Shown here piece after piece: positions 45,168 to 56,115 of a DNA stretch of 64,000 bases. This DNA is from Linum tenue. Taxonomy: Eukaryota; Streptophyta; Magnoliopsida; Malpighiales; Linaceae. Position numbers and translations under genes: made by a program. The DNA lies in NCBI GenBank assembly GCA_946122785.1, contig CAMGYJ010000005.1, positions 64,368,200 through 64,432,199 on the forward strand, in the 5' to 3' direction. Every line of letters begins with the position of its first letter. Position 1 is the first letter of the stretch. Below the pieces are notes generated by a model. The model did not search any database. It was not told the DNA's origin and saw only the letters and a list, made by a program, of their open reading frames with translations.

Positions 45168-45419
45168 ACATGCTCCCCCTAACCTTGTCAATGGCTCTTT
45201 CCTGCTGCTTCCTGTTTTAATGCCTGCACACACTAAACAAACACGTAGGTGCAGCCTGTTCTCCAAGATATGATTCAAATCCCATTCATTCAAGCAGAAA
45301 TCAAATTCCAATTCCATTCAGGACTTTATTCATTAAGAAAACTGAAAGACAATAAGGGGGGCAGCTAGTGCTGCTTTTGATCTAACTAAAATTCGTTCAG
45401 ACTCTGTGCTGGGACCTAG

Positions 45420-46543
45420 GTAGACTTCAAAAGTCTAACTAAAAGGGGTAGTGAGGCGGAGAGTCATAGTCAGAGATATCAGCATAGTCTTCAGGTTCTT
45501 CAACAACTTCATCCTCCTCTCTGATACTTGTACCCCCTCCATCCTTGAGCAGCTTCAGTCGGGTGGATAGAGAGGCTAGAGTGGTTACAGGTATCTTGCG
45601 CTTCCCTTTCAGTTCGTTAGAGAAACCCAGAGAGTTCACGATCAATCACAACCTCTGCCGCAGCAACTAAGGCCTTGGCCAAGGGTAGCAGCTTCTCCCC
45701 CTGAGCCAGTGATAGGCTTACGGGGGCCAACACTGGCATCCAGGCGCGCTAGAACATGCTGGGCCTTTAGGTCATCATGAACATTACATAGGGTGACTTT
45801 ATCACGGAGATCGATGCCTAGTTTACCTGAGCAGCTGAGTGATGAGGGGAGCTAGAGGCAGCCACCCATCATAGTTATCATCACCGTACTTGACTAGATG
45901 ACAGAAGAACCAGAGAGGCGTAGCTTATACGCTGACCAGTTCTGGCATGGTGAAGGATCCAAATATCGGAGGTGTGAAGCAGAGTAGCACTGGAGAGAGA
46001 TCTGGGAAGAAGGATCCTCGTGATGAAGAAGTGCAACACACGCAGGTCATCAGGCAAACGTCCGGCAGAGTGCTGATTTGGGAAGAAGCGACCAATGTCA
46101 TGGACAAGAGTGTCCATGATATGACAGTAATCAAAATTGTAGTCATGGAACTGACCATCATCACCAGCCCTAAGTCCATCATGGGGCAGCCCGAGTTCAC
46201 TAGCCAACAAATCGGCAGTGACAGTAATCTCAAAGTTGCCAACAGTGGTCTTGAAGGAATAGAGATCTGGCCCTGACCCACGTTTGAGATTGACATAGAA
46301 CAATCTCACAGCTTCTGGACAGTAAGTATAACGCTGATCCTCGAACAAGGATTCCCATCCCAGATTCCGAATCAGGGTAGGGATGTCCATGTCATACCGA
46401 GAAAAAGCAGAGGGTTGGATGGTGAAGGATGGATAGATTGCACGATCTCGGAATCGACGCACATACCTAGGGTATTCCTTGTCTTTGCGGAACACCTTGT
46501 TGGAGAAGGTAACAGCATAATGTAGTTGACCATTGTTGACCAT
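45420..46543 (-). pseudogene. extra ORF after RNase H in copia element 3 (putative plant transposon protein-like)
   Basis: ATG 46543 gives 220 codons to 45881: MVNNGQLHYAVTFSNKVFRK, later EAVRLFYVNLKRGSGPDLYS, then FEITVTADLLASELGLPHDG and IWILHHARTGQRISYASL. A 1-nt frame change near 45910 would continue it as WFFCHLVKYGDDNYDGW and WLPLAPLIT. After another gap, an acidic tail (EEDEVVEEPEDYADISDYDS) ends at 45439. The L-FY-NL..V-F....LG-P pattern recalls the plant-specific domain often called putative plant transposon protein, found in many retroelement-derived genes. That match is from memory and unverified. It sits on the coding strand of the element, where SIRE-type elements keep their env-like ORF, but I see no signal peptide or membrane segment. 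Confidence 0.5.
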
Positions 46544-46770
46544 GATTGGATGAGAAAGAGAAAGAGATGTATTTCGAAAGAGAAGTGATGAGTGACTGAA
46601 GGACTAAGAGGTCTGAGGAACTTATAGGGGATCAAGAACTAGACAGGGTAAGTTCCAGAGGGGTCAGTATCCATTAGCAGGAAAAATGAGGAAGGAGTAT
46701 CAATTAAGGATGAAAAGAGGCAAGTAATGATGCTCCTAGAGATTACCCAGATCTTGAGGGGAGAAGAACC

Positions 46771-48200
46771 CTAATTCACGCCTGATGTGTAGGAAACTGG
46801 TCTACTGGCAAGGGTTTGGTAAAGATATCGGCCCCATTGACAGTCGGTCCTAATGAAATCAAGATGTATCTTACCATCTTGGACTAAGTCTCGAATAAAA
46901 TGATATCGAACTTCAATGTGCTTTGTTCGAGAGTGTTGGACAGGATTCTTTGACATGTTTATAGCACTGGTATTGTCACAGAAGATAGGTAAAGATCCGA
47001 GAGAGATTCCATAATCAAGTAATTGATACTTTAGCCAGAGAACTTGAGTACAGCAGAAACCAGCTGCCACATACTCTGCTTCTGCAGTAGAGAGGGCGAC
47101 AGAGTTCTGTTTTTTTGCTGAACCAAGAAATGAGGGAGGATCCTAGAAAATGACAAGCACCAGAAGTGCTTTTACGATCAACTATACAGGCCTGCATAGT
47201 CTGAGTCTGTGTAACTATTGAGATCTAAACTGGAATGTCTGGAATACCATAGACCTAAATCAGGGGTTTCCAGCCAGATATCGAAAGATTCTTTTAACAG
47301 CAAGACAAGTGACTATTTTTGGGCTGACTCTGGAAAACGTGCACAAACACACACCACTGTACATTATATCTGGGCGGCTAGCTGTTAAGTATAAGAGAGA
47401 ACCAATCATTCCTCTATACAGCTTATGATCTATGTTAGTGCCAGATTCATCTTAGAGAGTTTGGAGGTGGATCCCATTGGTGTAGAAGCTGATTTAAGAT
47501 TCTCATAGTTAAATCGTTTGAGCATGTTATGAGATATTTGCTTTGATTTATGAAGGTGCCTGAGGGGGTTTGTTTAACTTGCAACCCAAGAAAGAAGTTT
47601 AGTTCACCCCATGAGGCTCATTTCAAAAGCACTTTTCATGCTGTTTTCAAAGGCTGTACACAGTTTAGGACAAGTTGACCCAAAGATGATATCATCTACA
47701 TAGACCTGTACTAACAGAGTGTGACCTTCTGAGGTTTTAATAAACAGAGTTTTGTCTACCTTTCCTCTGTGGAATCCATCATCTAAATAGGAATTGACTC
47801 AATTTATCATACCAGGCTCTAGGAGCCTGTTTAGACCATATAAAGCTTTGTTGAGTTTGTAAACATAGTCAGGGTGTTCTGGATTTTCAAAACCAGGGGG
47901 TTGAGACACATATACTTCCTCTTTTAGATCGCCTTTTAGGAAGGCACTTTTGACATCCATCTGAAATAGTTTGAATCCTTTTGCTGCTGCAAAAGCACAT
48001 AGTAGCCTTATGGCTTCTAATCTAGCAACAGGTGCAAAGGTTTCTTCAAAGTCTATCCCCTCTTCTTGGTTGTACCCTTGAGCTACTAATCTAGCTTTAT
48101 TTTCTTTATTATGTCAATTTCATCCGTTTTATTCTTATACACCCATTTTGTTCCAATTATAGTTCTGTTTTCAGGTTTGGGAACTAGATCCCAAACTCTG
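46771..48200 (-). pseudogene. copia element 3 reverse transcriptase and RNase H, frameshifted
   Basis: On the minus strand about 48200-48120 reads IGTKWVYKNKTDE. The active-site motif YVDDIIFGST is intact near 47690. RNase H ends in QVLWLKYQLLDYGISLG, then CDNTSAINMSKNP and HIEVRYHFIRDLVQDG (47040-46830). Stops and shifts occur between these blocks (for example around 48080, 47800 and 47120), so the polyprotein is not continuous although each motif is well kept. Confidence 0.8.
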
Positions 48201-48216
48201 GTTCTTTCAAACTGAT

Positions 48217-49425
48217 TCATTTCCTCATGCATAGCAGCTGTCCCAAAAATTCATCTTCAAGTGCTTCACTTATGTTTCTAGGAAGAATTTGAGAAATAAA
48301 AGCAGTATGTTCTGGATAAGACTTGGAACGTGTTACCATACCTTGGTTCAAGTCACCAATGATCTGAGAGGAGGGATGCCTCTTCTGTATATGTGGAGGA
48401 GCCTCTGGTCTGTCCTCAACTGTTTCCTCAGTATTTGAGTGTGCCTTTGAACTTGTTGCTTCTGAGACCTTGACTAGATTACTACCGAGTCCAAAGTTAT
48501 CATCATCCTCTATAGTCTCTGCATTCTTACTCACAGACTCATCAAATATAACATTAATGGACTCTTCTACCTTGAGAGTCCTCTTATTAAACACCCTATA
48601 AGCCCTACTGTTTGTAGAATAGCCAAGGAAAATTGATTCATCTGACTTGGAATCAAATTTTCCTAGCAGATCCTTGGTATTTAGGATATAACACTTACAC
48701 CAAATGGATGAAAATATCCCAGATTTGGTTTTCGATTTTTCCAAAGTTCATAGGGAGTTTTGTTAAGTTTTGAACGAATTAGAGCCCTGTTAACCACATA
48801 ACATGCTGTGTTGATGGCTTCAGCCCAGAATTTCTTTGAAACTCCATAATCATTCAACATGGTCCTTCCAATTTCAATAAGGGTCCTATTCTTTCTCTCA
48901 ACTACACCGTTTTGCTGAGGTGTTCTAGGAGCCGAGAAATTGTGAAGAATTCCAAGTGAATTACAAAAGTCTTCAAATTTTCAGATTCAAATTCTCCACC
49001 ATGGTCACTTCGTATATTAATTATCTTGGACTGTTTTTCATTTTCAACTTGCTTTACAAAGTTTTTGAATTTTAGGAGAGCTTCATCTTTACTGGAAAGG
49101 AATAGTACCCAAGTAAATCTGGAGTAGTCATCTACAATAACAAAAGCATAGTATTTCCCTCCTAGGCTTTTAATGTTACTTGGACCAAAAAGATCCAGAT
49201 GCAGAAGCTCAAGAGGTCTGTTGGTGGAAAGAATTTGTTTAGATTTGAAGGAGGTTCGATTATGTTTCCTTTTGTACAAGCCTCGCAGAAAAACTCCTTT
49301 TTACTGTGAATTTTTGGGACACCTCTGACCAATTCCAAGTTAACTAGTTTAGATAGAATTCCTACACTAATGTGACCAAGCCTTCGATGCCATTCAAGTT
49401 GGTCATCCTTGTCAACTGATATCAA
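48217..49425 (-). pseudogene. copia element 3 integrase, frameshifted
   Basis: The zinc domain WHRRLGHIS..CEACTKGN (49395-49255) is followed in another frame by the core: LHLDLFGPSN (first Asp), then RSDHGGEFE (second Asp, about 48985). After a shift near 48950 it continues as TPQQNGVVERKNRT with the catalytic Glu. The last part (48744-48217) holds the C-terminal GKFDSKSDESIFLGYS and RAYRVFNKRTLKVEESINV motifs and the acidic linker to reverse transcriptase. At least three single-base shifts separate otherwise well-conserved pieces. Confidence 0.8.
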
Positions 49426-49454
49426 ACAGGATTCATTAAAGGTCTTTTTGTCAT

Positions 49455-49835
49455 TTAAGTCGACAATAAATAATTTTCCTCTTCTCTTACCAGTAAAAAA
49501 ATTTTCTTAGTTAAGATGTTTTCAACTGTGCATCCATTTGGTTCAAAGATGACTTTGTTTTCATTTTTGCACAATTGGCTTATAGACAGTAGGTTATGTT
49601 TTAAGTCTTTTACAAACATAACATTGCTTATAGAGGGTGAATTACCTATGGTTCCTTTACCTAAGATTTCAGTACTGTAGTTATCACCAAAAAAGACTTT
49701 ACCTTTCTTTCTAAGTGTGAGATCAGTGAATAGCTTTTTATCCCCAGTCATGTGATGTGAGCATCCACTGTCAAGAACCCAAACACTGCCTTCCATGCCC
49801 ACTTGAAGACAGGTCTGCAAAAGAGAGTGGATCAC
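49455..49835 (-). pseudogene. copia element 3 protease
   Basis: The frame contains VWVLDSGCSHHMTGDKKLF with the catalytic D-S-G intact, then GKGTIGNSPSISNVMFVKDL and HNLLSISQLC, the standard copia protease end. It ends at 49455 and overlaps the gag end at 49832-49835 in a different frame, so gag-protease continuity is lost or needs a frameshift. Within an otherwise defective pol this domain looks undamaged. Confidence 0.75.
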
Positions 49836-51402
49836 TTATTTTTAGGTCTCCAAACTAGCTTGAATTCCCTAAAAGATTGATAGTTTTTATGTATATGTCC
49901 TTCAAGCTTATGACCGTGGTTTGAGACCTGTTTGGACTTGATTTCTTTTGCTATCAGCTTTCTGCAGTTACTTATATGATGCCCTAGCTTGTGACAGTAA
50001 TAACATTCCATTGTTTTCCTATTCCCAGACTTAAGATTTAGGTTCCTAGCTCCGGGTTTGTTTCTTTCCAAGAATTTTACCCAGTCTTCAGAGGCAGCAA
50101 GTTTAGTCTTGAGAGTTGCATTCTCATCTAGGACATTTTTTAAATCATCTTCAAGCTTCTGTTTTTCAATTTTAAGAGTTTCATAGTTAGACAGAAGAGT
50201 TTCGAATTCAGCTTTTATTCTGATGTGTTTTTGTTTTACCTTAGCAAACTCTTGTTGGATATCTCGTATTGTGTCTAACATTTGATCATCTTCACAAAAG
50301 GAATCATAGTAATAGGACTTTACCTGATCGATGTCATCGTCCTCTGATTCTTCGCCAATGGCCATGTATGCCTCTTGTCTGCATACTTCCTCTTCATCTT
50401 CTTCGCTACCACTCCAGGTAGCAGCAAACGCCTTTTTGGTCAGGGGACAGTCAGCTTTTATGTGCCCTATCTTCCACACTTGTAGCAATTTGGTTGTGGT
50501 TGACTCTTCTCATTGCTTCCTTCCCTTCTACTTCTGTATCCAAACCGATTTCTCTCCTTTTGATCCCTGATGTCTTCTATCTTGCTAGGTGAGTTTCCTT
50601 TCCTCTTGTCTCTGCGCATCTTCAATAATCTGGCAACTTGCTTGCTTAGCAAAGCCAGCTCGTCATCTTCCATTTCTTCTAGCCCATCCAGGTCTTCTTC
50701 AAATGATGAGACCTTGAGTGCTATGCTCCGCTTTTCTTTCTTTGGCTCATCTATCTCTTCTCTTCTCAGCTTTTCTTCATGAGTTATCAACGAACCTATC
50801 ATCTCATCCAAACTGAGTCTGGTAAGATCTTTTGACTCCTCAATGTCCGTGACCTTTGGAGTCCATCGTTTTGGTAATGCCCAGAGTACTTTTCGCACGA
50901 GATCTGCACTTGGATATTCGACTTCCAAGTTTCTCAAACTGTTGACGATCGTGGTGAAACGATCATTCATCTCCTTGATCGATTCCTCAGGCTTCATGAC
51001 GAAGGATTCAAAGTCCTGTTTAAGACTGTTGATTCTGGAAATCTTGACATGAGATGTTCCTTCATGAGCGATCTGCAGCTTATCCCAAATCTCCTTGGCT
51101 GTCTTGCATCCCGTGACCCTGTGATACTCTTCGGGGCCTAATGCGCAGTACATTAGGTTAGTTGCCTTCGATTTCAACTGGAAATTTTTCTTGTCATCTT
51201 CAGTCCACTTCCCTCGAGCTTCCTTGACTTCTAAAGGCCCGTCCATTACGATATCCCAGAGGTCTGGATCAGTGGAGCAGATGAATAAATCCATTCTGTT
51301 TCTCAAGTACCCATAGTGTACTCCTTCAAAACGAGGCGGTCGAGTTTGTGAGAAACCATCGGCCATGTAAATCCCCATGCCCGTCGCGGTGCTCGAACTC
51401 AT
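49832..51402 (-). pseudogene. copia element 3 gag with coiled coil and two zinc knuckles
   Basis: ATG 51402 opens MSSSTATGMGIYMADGFSQT then RPPRFEGVHYGYLRNRMDLF, a SIRE-like gag, with a UBN2 region (EIWDKLQIAHEGTSHVK, EEYPSADLVRKVL-type). The first zinc knuckle starts NCYKCG and is broken by a 1-nt deletion around 50467-50474; the other frame supplies GHIKADCP. The second part carries a coiled coil (EFETLLSNYETLKIEKQK) and an intact second knuckle CYYCHKLGHHISNC near 50000. It ends FKLVWRPKNK at 49832. Apart from the single deletion the protein would be about 520 residues. Confidence 0.8.
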
Positions 51403-51440
51403 CTTCTCCGAAGGGTTTCAAGCCTTGATTTCGGAGCCGG

Positions 51441-51452
51441 TCTCTGATACCA
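51441..51452 (-). promoter_or_regulatory. primer binding site of nested copia element 3
   Basis: Minus-strand TGGTATCAGAGA begins two bases inside the 5' LTR (51455-52372). Matches initiator-Met tRNA except at the last position. Confidence 0.85.
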
Positions 51453-51454
51453 CG

Positions 51455-52372
51455 TGTAAGAAGAGGTCGAGCGCGAGACCTAAGAAGAAGATTGGCTTCT
51501 TCAATAGTCTTCTTCGATTCTGCAGGAAGAAACCCTAAAGAAATTCGAGAGTCAATTGAGAAGAAGGTGCAGTCGAAATCTGGAAGCCAAGAATGTAATC
51601 GAAAAATCGACAGAGATCAAACAATGGGCCCGTTTGTTATAATTTAAGTTTTCGGCCCAGACGATTTATTCTGTGAGCCCAACTCTATGGAAACAGGCTT
51701 AACCAGCCACGAAGCAGAGAAGGCTTCTTCCTTCCTGACTCTGCTCCTGTTCGTCTTCCCTGTGTCAATCACACTTCAGCAAACAGTAAAATGGTTAAGC
51801 AATTGGAAAACTGAAAGAGATGAACACACAGGCAATTTTTACGTGGTATCCGGGACAGGGAGAATGAGTATCCCTGTTCCGACTAATCCACGGTTGAAGG
51901 TTCTCTTCTTGAGACCTTCAACGTTTCACTACTGGTTTGGTTCTTCCAAGTTCTCTGTTACAATGTCACCTATAACACAGAACTCTCAGAATAAGCTGGA
52001 AATTCTTCCTAACCAGGATGTATCCTTACTCTAAGCTCGAGACTCAATACACCTAGTTAGCTAAGCAATCACACGGATTAACTCTCTTTTTCTTAACAAG
52101 ATCACTAGCACTTTCACAGCCCTTTCTTTCTTGTTTTGCTCGAAAAAGGTGCTTGTATACTCCAGCCTTTGTGTCTTCTTATACTCCACCTTCCCAACGT
52201 CTCCTTGATGGATTTTCCATTTCTGACTTGTGAGCAGAAAAGGTAGGTTGTGCTAATTTGATTTCTTTTCAAATCTCTCCAAACAATTTGTCCAGAGACA
52301 TTAACAAGCTTTCCAAATCCATCCATTTTCCCGTTGAGTTGCTTGAGCAGAGGAATACATGAGTTTCCTTCA
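51455..52372 (-). repeat. 5' LTR of nested copia element 3
   Basis: 918 bp. The partner at 44249-45167 differs by about a dozen substitutions and 1-nt length changes, several of them in short homopolymers. Followed on the plus strand by the target duplicate TATAT. Confidence 0.9.
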
Positions 52373-52377
52373 TATAT

Positions 52378-53340
52378 ATGACGAAGTCCTTAACCAACAA
52401 GCTGCATCTCAAGCAACGGTTGTTCAGCTTGAGGATGCAAGAAGGTACGCCTTTGAGGGAACATCTCGAACAGCTTAACTCTATTTTGCTGGATCTGCGT
52501 AATATAGATGTTCAAGTTGATGATGAGGATGCTGCCCTAATCTACTGGTTTCTTTGTCGAGTTCATATGAGAATTTCGTGATTCTTTTATTGCTGGTAAA
52601 GAAAGCATGCGTTGGAGGATGTCAGGTCTGCTCTTCATACGAGAGAGATCAGGCATAAGGCGTCTGGATCTGGTACAGGTGGTGAGGCATCGGGTTTGGC
52701 TGTTACAGGTGGAAAGGGAATTAGAACAAGAATTCCAAGGGTCCCGGTCCACAGCCAGGTGATGCTTGTCACAACTGTAAGGATGGGGCATTGGAAGTAC
52801 AACTGTCCAAGAGAAGAGGGCAACAGAAGAAACAAGGTTCAGTTGCCGTGGCAGAAGTGGACAACAGTTCTGAAGACGATCTCGCCTTGGCTGTAGATGA
52901 GAAGGCACATCGTGGGATGTGTGATTTTGGATACTGCAGCCTCATACATATGTCTCAACAGGGATTGCTTCACAACCTACGAGCAGATAGATGGTGGTAA
53001 CATGGTCATGGTAAATGGAGCTGTCTGCAAGGTGTTGGAATCGGGTCCATAAAGGTTGGGCACATGATGGTTTGTTCTGTACCGTGAATGATGTCAGGCA
53101 TGTTCCACGAATGACAAAGAACCTGATCTCCTTGAGTCTACTCGACAGCAAGGGTTTCAGTTCAAAGAAAAGGTGGAGTTGTGTATGTTGCAAAGGTTCA
53201 AGGAAGGTGCTGAAGGGCGTGAAGCGTGGGACTTGTATGCATTACAAGGGTTGTGTTGTCTGGTTCTGCTGTAGTTGCATCGTCTCAGGTTCATCAGGAA
53301 GATATGACCACTCTCTGGCACATGAGACTGGGGCATATGA
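52378..53340 (+). pseudogene. copia element 2 gag (3' part) and protease, broken
   Basis: Immediately after TSD TATAT the gag resumes as MTKSLTNKLHLKQRLFSLRM, then REHLEQLNSILLDLRNIDV. A zinc knuckle can be pieced from CHNCK and GHWKYNCP (about 52765-52812). Protease reads VILDTAASYI where D-T/S-G-A is needed, so the active-site Gly is lost; VNDVRHVPRMTKNLISLSLL is its C-terminal signature. Frame changes near 52580, 52740, 52910 and 53170 break continuity. Confidence 0.7.
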
Positions 53341-54140
53341 GTGAACGAGGGATGCAAGTTCTGTCGAAGAGGGATCTTCTTTGCGGGCACAAGGTGCAGA
53401 ATTTGGAATTCTGCAGCATTGTGTGTTTGGAAGCTACATCGCAGCAAGTTTCCAAGAAGGGTATCCACCGGACGAAGGGGACTGGATTACCTCCACTCCG
53501 ACTGTTGGGGTCCTTCACGAGTTGAATCCATTGGAGGCAGCAGTATTTTCTGTCTATTATTGATGATTATTCGAGATTTACTTGGATTTTCATGATGAAG
53601 CAGAAAAGTGAGGCTTTCACGAAGTTCAAGCAGTGGAAGACATTGGTGGAGAATCAACCGGGAAGAAGATCAAGAAGCTGCGAACGGACAATGGTCTGGA
53701 GTTCTGTAATTCTGAGTTCAACGAATTCTGCAAGGATGAAGGGATTGCCCGTCATCGGATGTGAGAGATACACCCCAGCAGAATGGCGTTGCAGAAAGGA
53801 TGAACCAGACATTGTTGGAGAGAGCACGGTGCATGTCTCTAATCTGGACTAGAGAGAAGATTCTGGGCAGAAGCAGTGAACATGGCGTGCTTCCTGATCA
53901 ACCGTGGACCTCACACAGGTATCGAGTTAAGACTCCTTATGAAGTGTGGTATGGTAAGCCTGCTGATTACTCTTCACTGAAAGTTTTTGGGTGTCCTGTT
54001 TATTATCATGTGGATGAGGGTAAACTGAACCCAAGGGCAAAGAGGGTGTATTTGTGGGTTACGGAGATGGAGTTAAGGGATTTCGAGTCTGGTCACCTTC
54101 TGAGCATCGAGTTATACTCAGTAGAAATGTGATATTTGAT
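53300..54140 (+). pseudogene. copia element 2 integrase, broken
   Basis: Zinc domain TLWHMRLGHMSERGMQVL..C..C (53310-53430). Core pieces are HSDCWGPSRVESIGG (first Asp), LRTDNGLEF (second Asp, around 53690), and TPQQNGVAERMNQTLLERAR (Glu). They are spread over at least four frames by single-base changes. The C-terminal KTPYEVWYGKPADYSSLKVF and GCPVYYHVDEGKLNPRAK follow. Confidence 0.75.
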
Positions 54141-54226
54141 GAGAAGTCTATGTTTAACCCCATGTTGAAGGTTACTGTTGTTGAAGGTAGCAGGAATGTT
54201 GATAAAGGTGGAGCTGCAAACTCTCA

Positions 54227-55340
54227 ATGAGAGTGAGTTTGAGCACCAAGGTGGAGAAGATCAACATGAGGATGTTCTACAGAGCCAGAAACTTCAAGTC
54301 CAGTGCAGCTCAACAGTCTATAGCTTCCGGTAGACCAAAGAGAGCGACTGCAGGAGTACCTCCACAGAGGTATGGTTCGAGGACATGGTGGCGTATTCAT
54401 TTCAGGTTGCTGAAGAAGTGGATGCAGGAGAGCCACAGTCCTATAGAGAAGCAGTTTCGGGTGGAGAAGCTGATCAGTGGCTTGCCGCAATGGGAGATGA
54501 GATGGAATCCCATGACAGGTATCAGACTTGGGAGCTAGTTAAACGACCACAGGGAAGGAAGATTGTTAGAAACAAGTGGATCTACAAGAAGAAGGAAGGA
54601 ATCACTTCTAAAGAGGGCATGAAATTTAAAGCTCGGGTGGTTGCACGTGGCTTCTCGCAGAGGGAAGGAGTTGACTACAATGAGATTTTCTCACCAGTGG
54701 TCAGACATACTTCGATCAGAGTGCTACTAGCAATAGTGGCACATTATGACTTGGAGCTCGAGCAGCTAGACGTGAAGACAACTTTCCTGCATGGAGAGTT
54801 GGAAGAAGAAATTTACATGACTCAGCCAGAAGGATTCGAAGTTCCGGGAAAAGAAGACTATGTTTGTAAGCTGAAGAAGTCCTTGTATGGACTTAAGCAG
54901 TCTCCAGGCAGTGGTACAAGAGATTTGACAGTTACATGCTTGAGCTGGGCTACAGCAGAAGTCCATATGATTGTTGTGTATATCACAACAAGGTGGAGGA
55001 TGGTTCGATGATCTATCTTGTCTGTATGTGGATGATATGCTCATAGCTGCGAGGTCAAATCTGATATCCAGAAGTTAAAGGGGCTTCTCAGTGCTGAGTT
55101 TGAGATGAAGGATTTGGGAGCTGCTAGAAGATCTTGGTATGGAGATTTACAGGGACAGGTCGAAGAAGAAGCTTTTCTTGTCACAGAAAGCTACATCCAA
55201 AGATACTGTCGAGGTTTGGCATGTCTTCAGCAAAGCCCTTAAATACTCCTAGTGCTTCAAATGTTCATCTATCCTCAGCTTATGCACCGCAGTCAGAGGC
55301 TGAGAAGGAGTACATGTCGAGAGTCCATATGCTAGTGCAA
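54227..55340 (+). pseudogene. copia element 2 reverse transcriptase, frameshifted
   Basis: The frame at 54385-55011 gives IVRNKWIYKKKEGITSKEGM, then FKARVVARGFSQREGVDYNE and LEQLDVKTTFLHGELEEEIY, then SLYGLKQSP. A missing base near 54905 shifts the frame. YVDDMLIAA is recovered only in another frame near 55028-55054, after a second missing base around 55020. The motif residues themselves are intact. Confidence 0.8.
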
Positions 55341-55344
55341 TAGC

Positions 55345-55971
55345 TTGATGTACGCTATGGTATGCACTAGACATGATCTTGCACATGCTGTTAGTGTTGT
55401 CAGCAGGTTCATGATACAACCTGGAAAGGAGCATTGGCAGGCTGTGAAGAGGATCTTCCGGTACCTTAAGGGTACACCTGATGTGGGGATTAGCTTCGGA
55501 AGTGATGCAGAGTGCTTGGTGTCTGGGTATTCTGACTCGGACTATGCTGGAGATGTTGACACGAGGAGATCGATGACCGGTTATGTATTCATCTTGGGAG
55601 TTCTAGTGAGCTGGAAGGCAACTCTGCAGTCGGCGGTGACATTGTCTACTACTGAGGCAGAATATATGGCGTTGACAGAAGCTGCTAAGGAGGTAATATG
55701 GTTGAAGGGACTGGTTGGTGATCTGGGTCTACATCATGATCAGGCAGTGGTGTATTGCGATAGTTTGAGTGCAATATGCTTGGCCAAGGATCAAATCCAC
55801 CATGAGAGGACTAAGCACATCGATGTGAGGTATCATTTCTTGAGGACAGAGAAGAGGATTAAGGTGAAGAAGGTTGGCACCGCGGATAATTCTGCTGATA
55901 TGTTCACGAAGCCGGTTCCACATGGCAAGTTCCAACACTGCTTGGACTTGCTGAATGTCTTGAGTGGGTGA
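55345..55971 (+). CDS. copia element 2 RNase H domain, open frame
   Basis: 208 codons with no stop: [15 protein letters not shown] (end of reverse transcriptase), [75 protein letters not shown] and [10 protein letters not shown]. This is the complete copia RNase H, with acidic residues in SDSDYAG, EAEY and YCDS. It is the C-terminal part of a polyprotein and not an independent gene. The real start lies upstream in the broken reverse transcriptase. The purine tract before the 3' LTR is at about 56057-56067. Confidence 0.8.
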   Translation: MMYAMVCTRHDLAHAVSVVSRFMIQPGKEHWQAVKRIFRYLKGTPDVGISFGSDAECLVSGYSDSDYAGDVDTRRSMTGYVFILGVLVSWKATLQSAVTLSTTEAEYMALTEAAKEVIWLKGLVGDLGLHHDQAVVYCDSLSAICLAKDQIHHERTKHIDVRYHFLRTEKRIKVKKVGTADNSADMFTKPVPHGKFQHCLDLLNVLSG

Positions 55972-56067
55972 CTCCGCCCTGCGGGACATTGATGGCGGGA
56001 GAGAGAGAGAAGGAGCAGAGTACATCAGAGATTTCAGAAGAAGAGGATTCAAGTCAAGGTGGAGATT

Positions 56068-56115
56068 TGTTGATGTGACTTGAATCGGACTATCAGCCGC
56101 TACGACTGGTAGTCG
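56068..56115 (+). repeat. truncated 3' LTR of copia element 2 (first 48 bp only)
   Basis: Identical to 43518-43565 for 48 bp, then switches to unrelated AT-rich sequence. No target duplication can be tested, and the missing 357 bp implies a deletion or an assembly junction. Confidence 0.8.

Larger units (their letters stand above)
44249..52372 (-). mobile_element. nested Ty1/copia element 3 (SIRE-like), minus strand, with extra 3' ORF
   Basis: An 8124-bp insertion in the gag of element 2 with TSD TATAT (44244-44248, 52373-52377). LTRs of 919 and 918 bp (44249-45167, 51455-52372) run TGAAGG to TTACA on the minus strand and differ by about a dozen changes. The primer site TGGTATCAGAGA (plus-strand 51441-51452 reversed) and the purine tract next to 45168 fix the orientation. 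Order on the minus strand: gag with coiled coil and two zinc knuckles, protease, integrase, reverse transcriptase, RNase H, then an additional ORF (46543-45420). Long LTRs, a long gag and an extra ORF after pol resemble SIRE/Maximus elements. Several 1-nt frameshifts disrupt pol. Confidence 0.88.
43518..56115 (+). mobile_element. Ty1/copia element 2 (outer), split by a nested element, 3' LTR truncated
   Basis: 5' LTR 43518-43922 (405 bp, TGTTGATG to TATAACA), then the initiator-Met primer site TGGTATCAGAGCC at 43925. Gag is cut at 44248 by the nested element and resumes at 52378. Protease, integrase, reverse transcriptase and RNase H follow to 55971, then a purine tract and only the first 48 bp of the 3' LTR (56068-56115). 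Without the insert the element is about 4.5 kb. Frames carry many single-base indels, but RNase H is open. Domain order and the [24 protein letters not shown] RNase H place it near Tnt1/Tork-type copia, which is inference. Confidence 0.85.
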
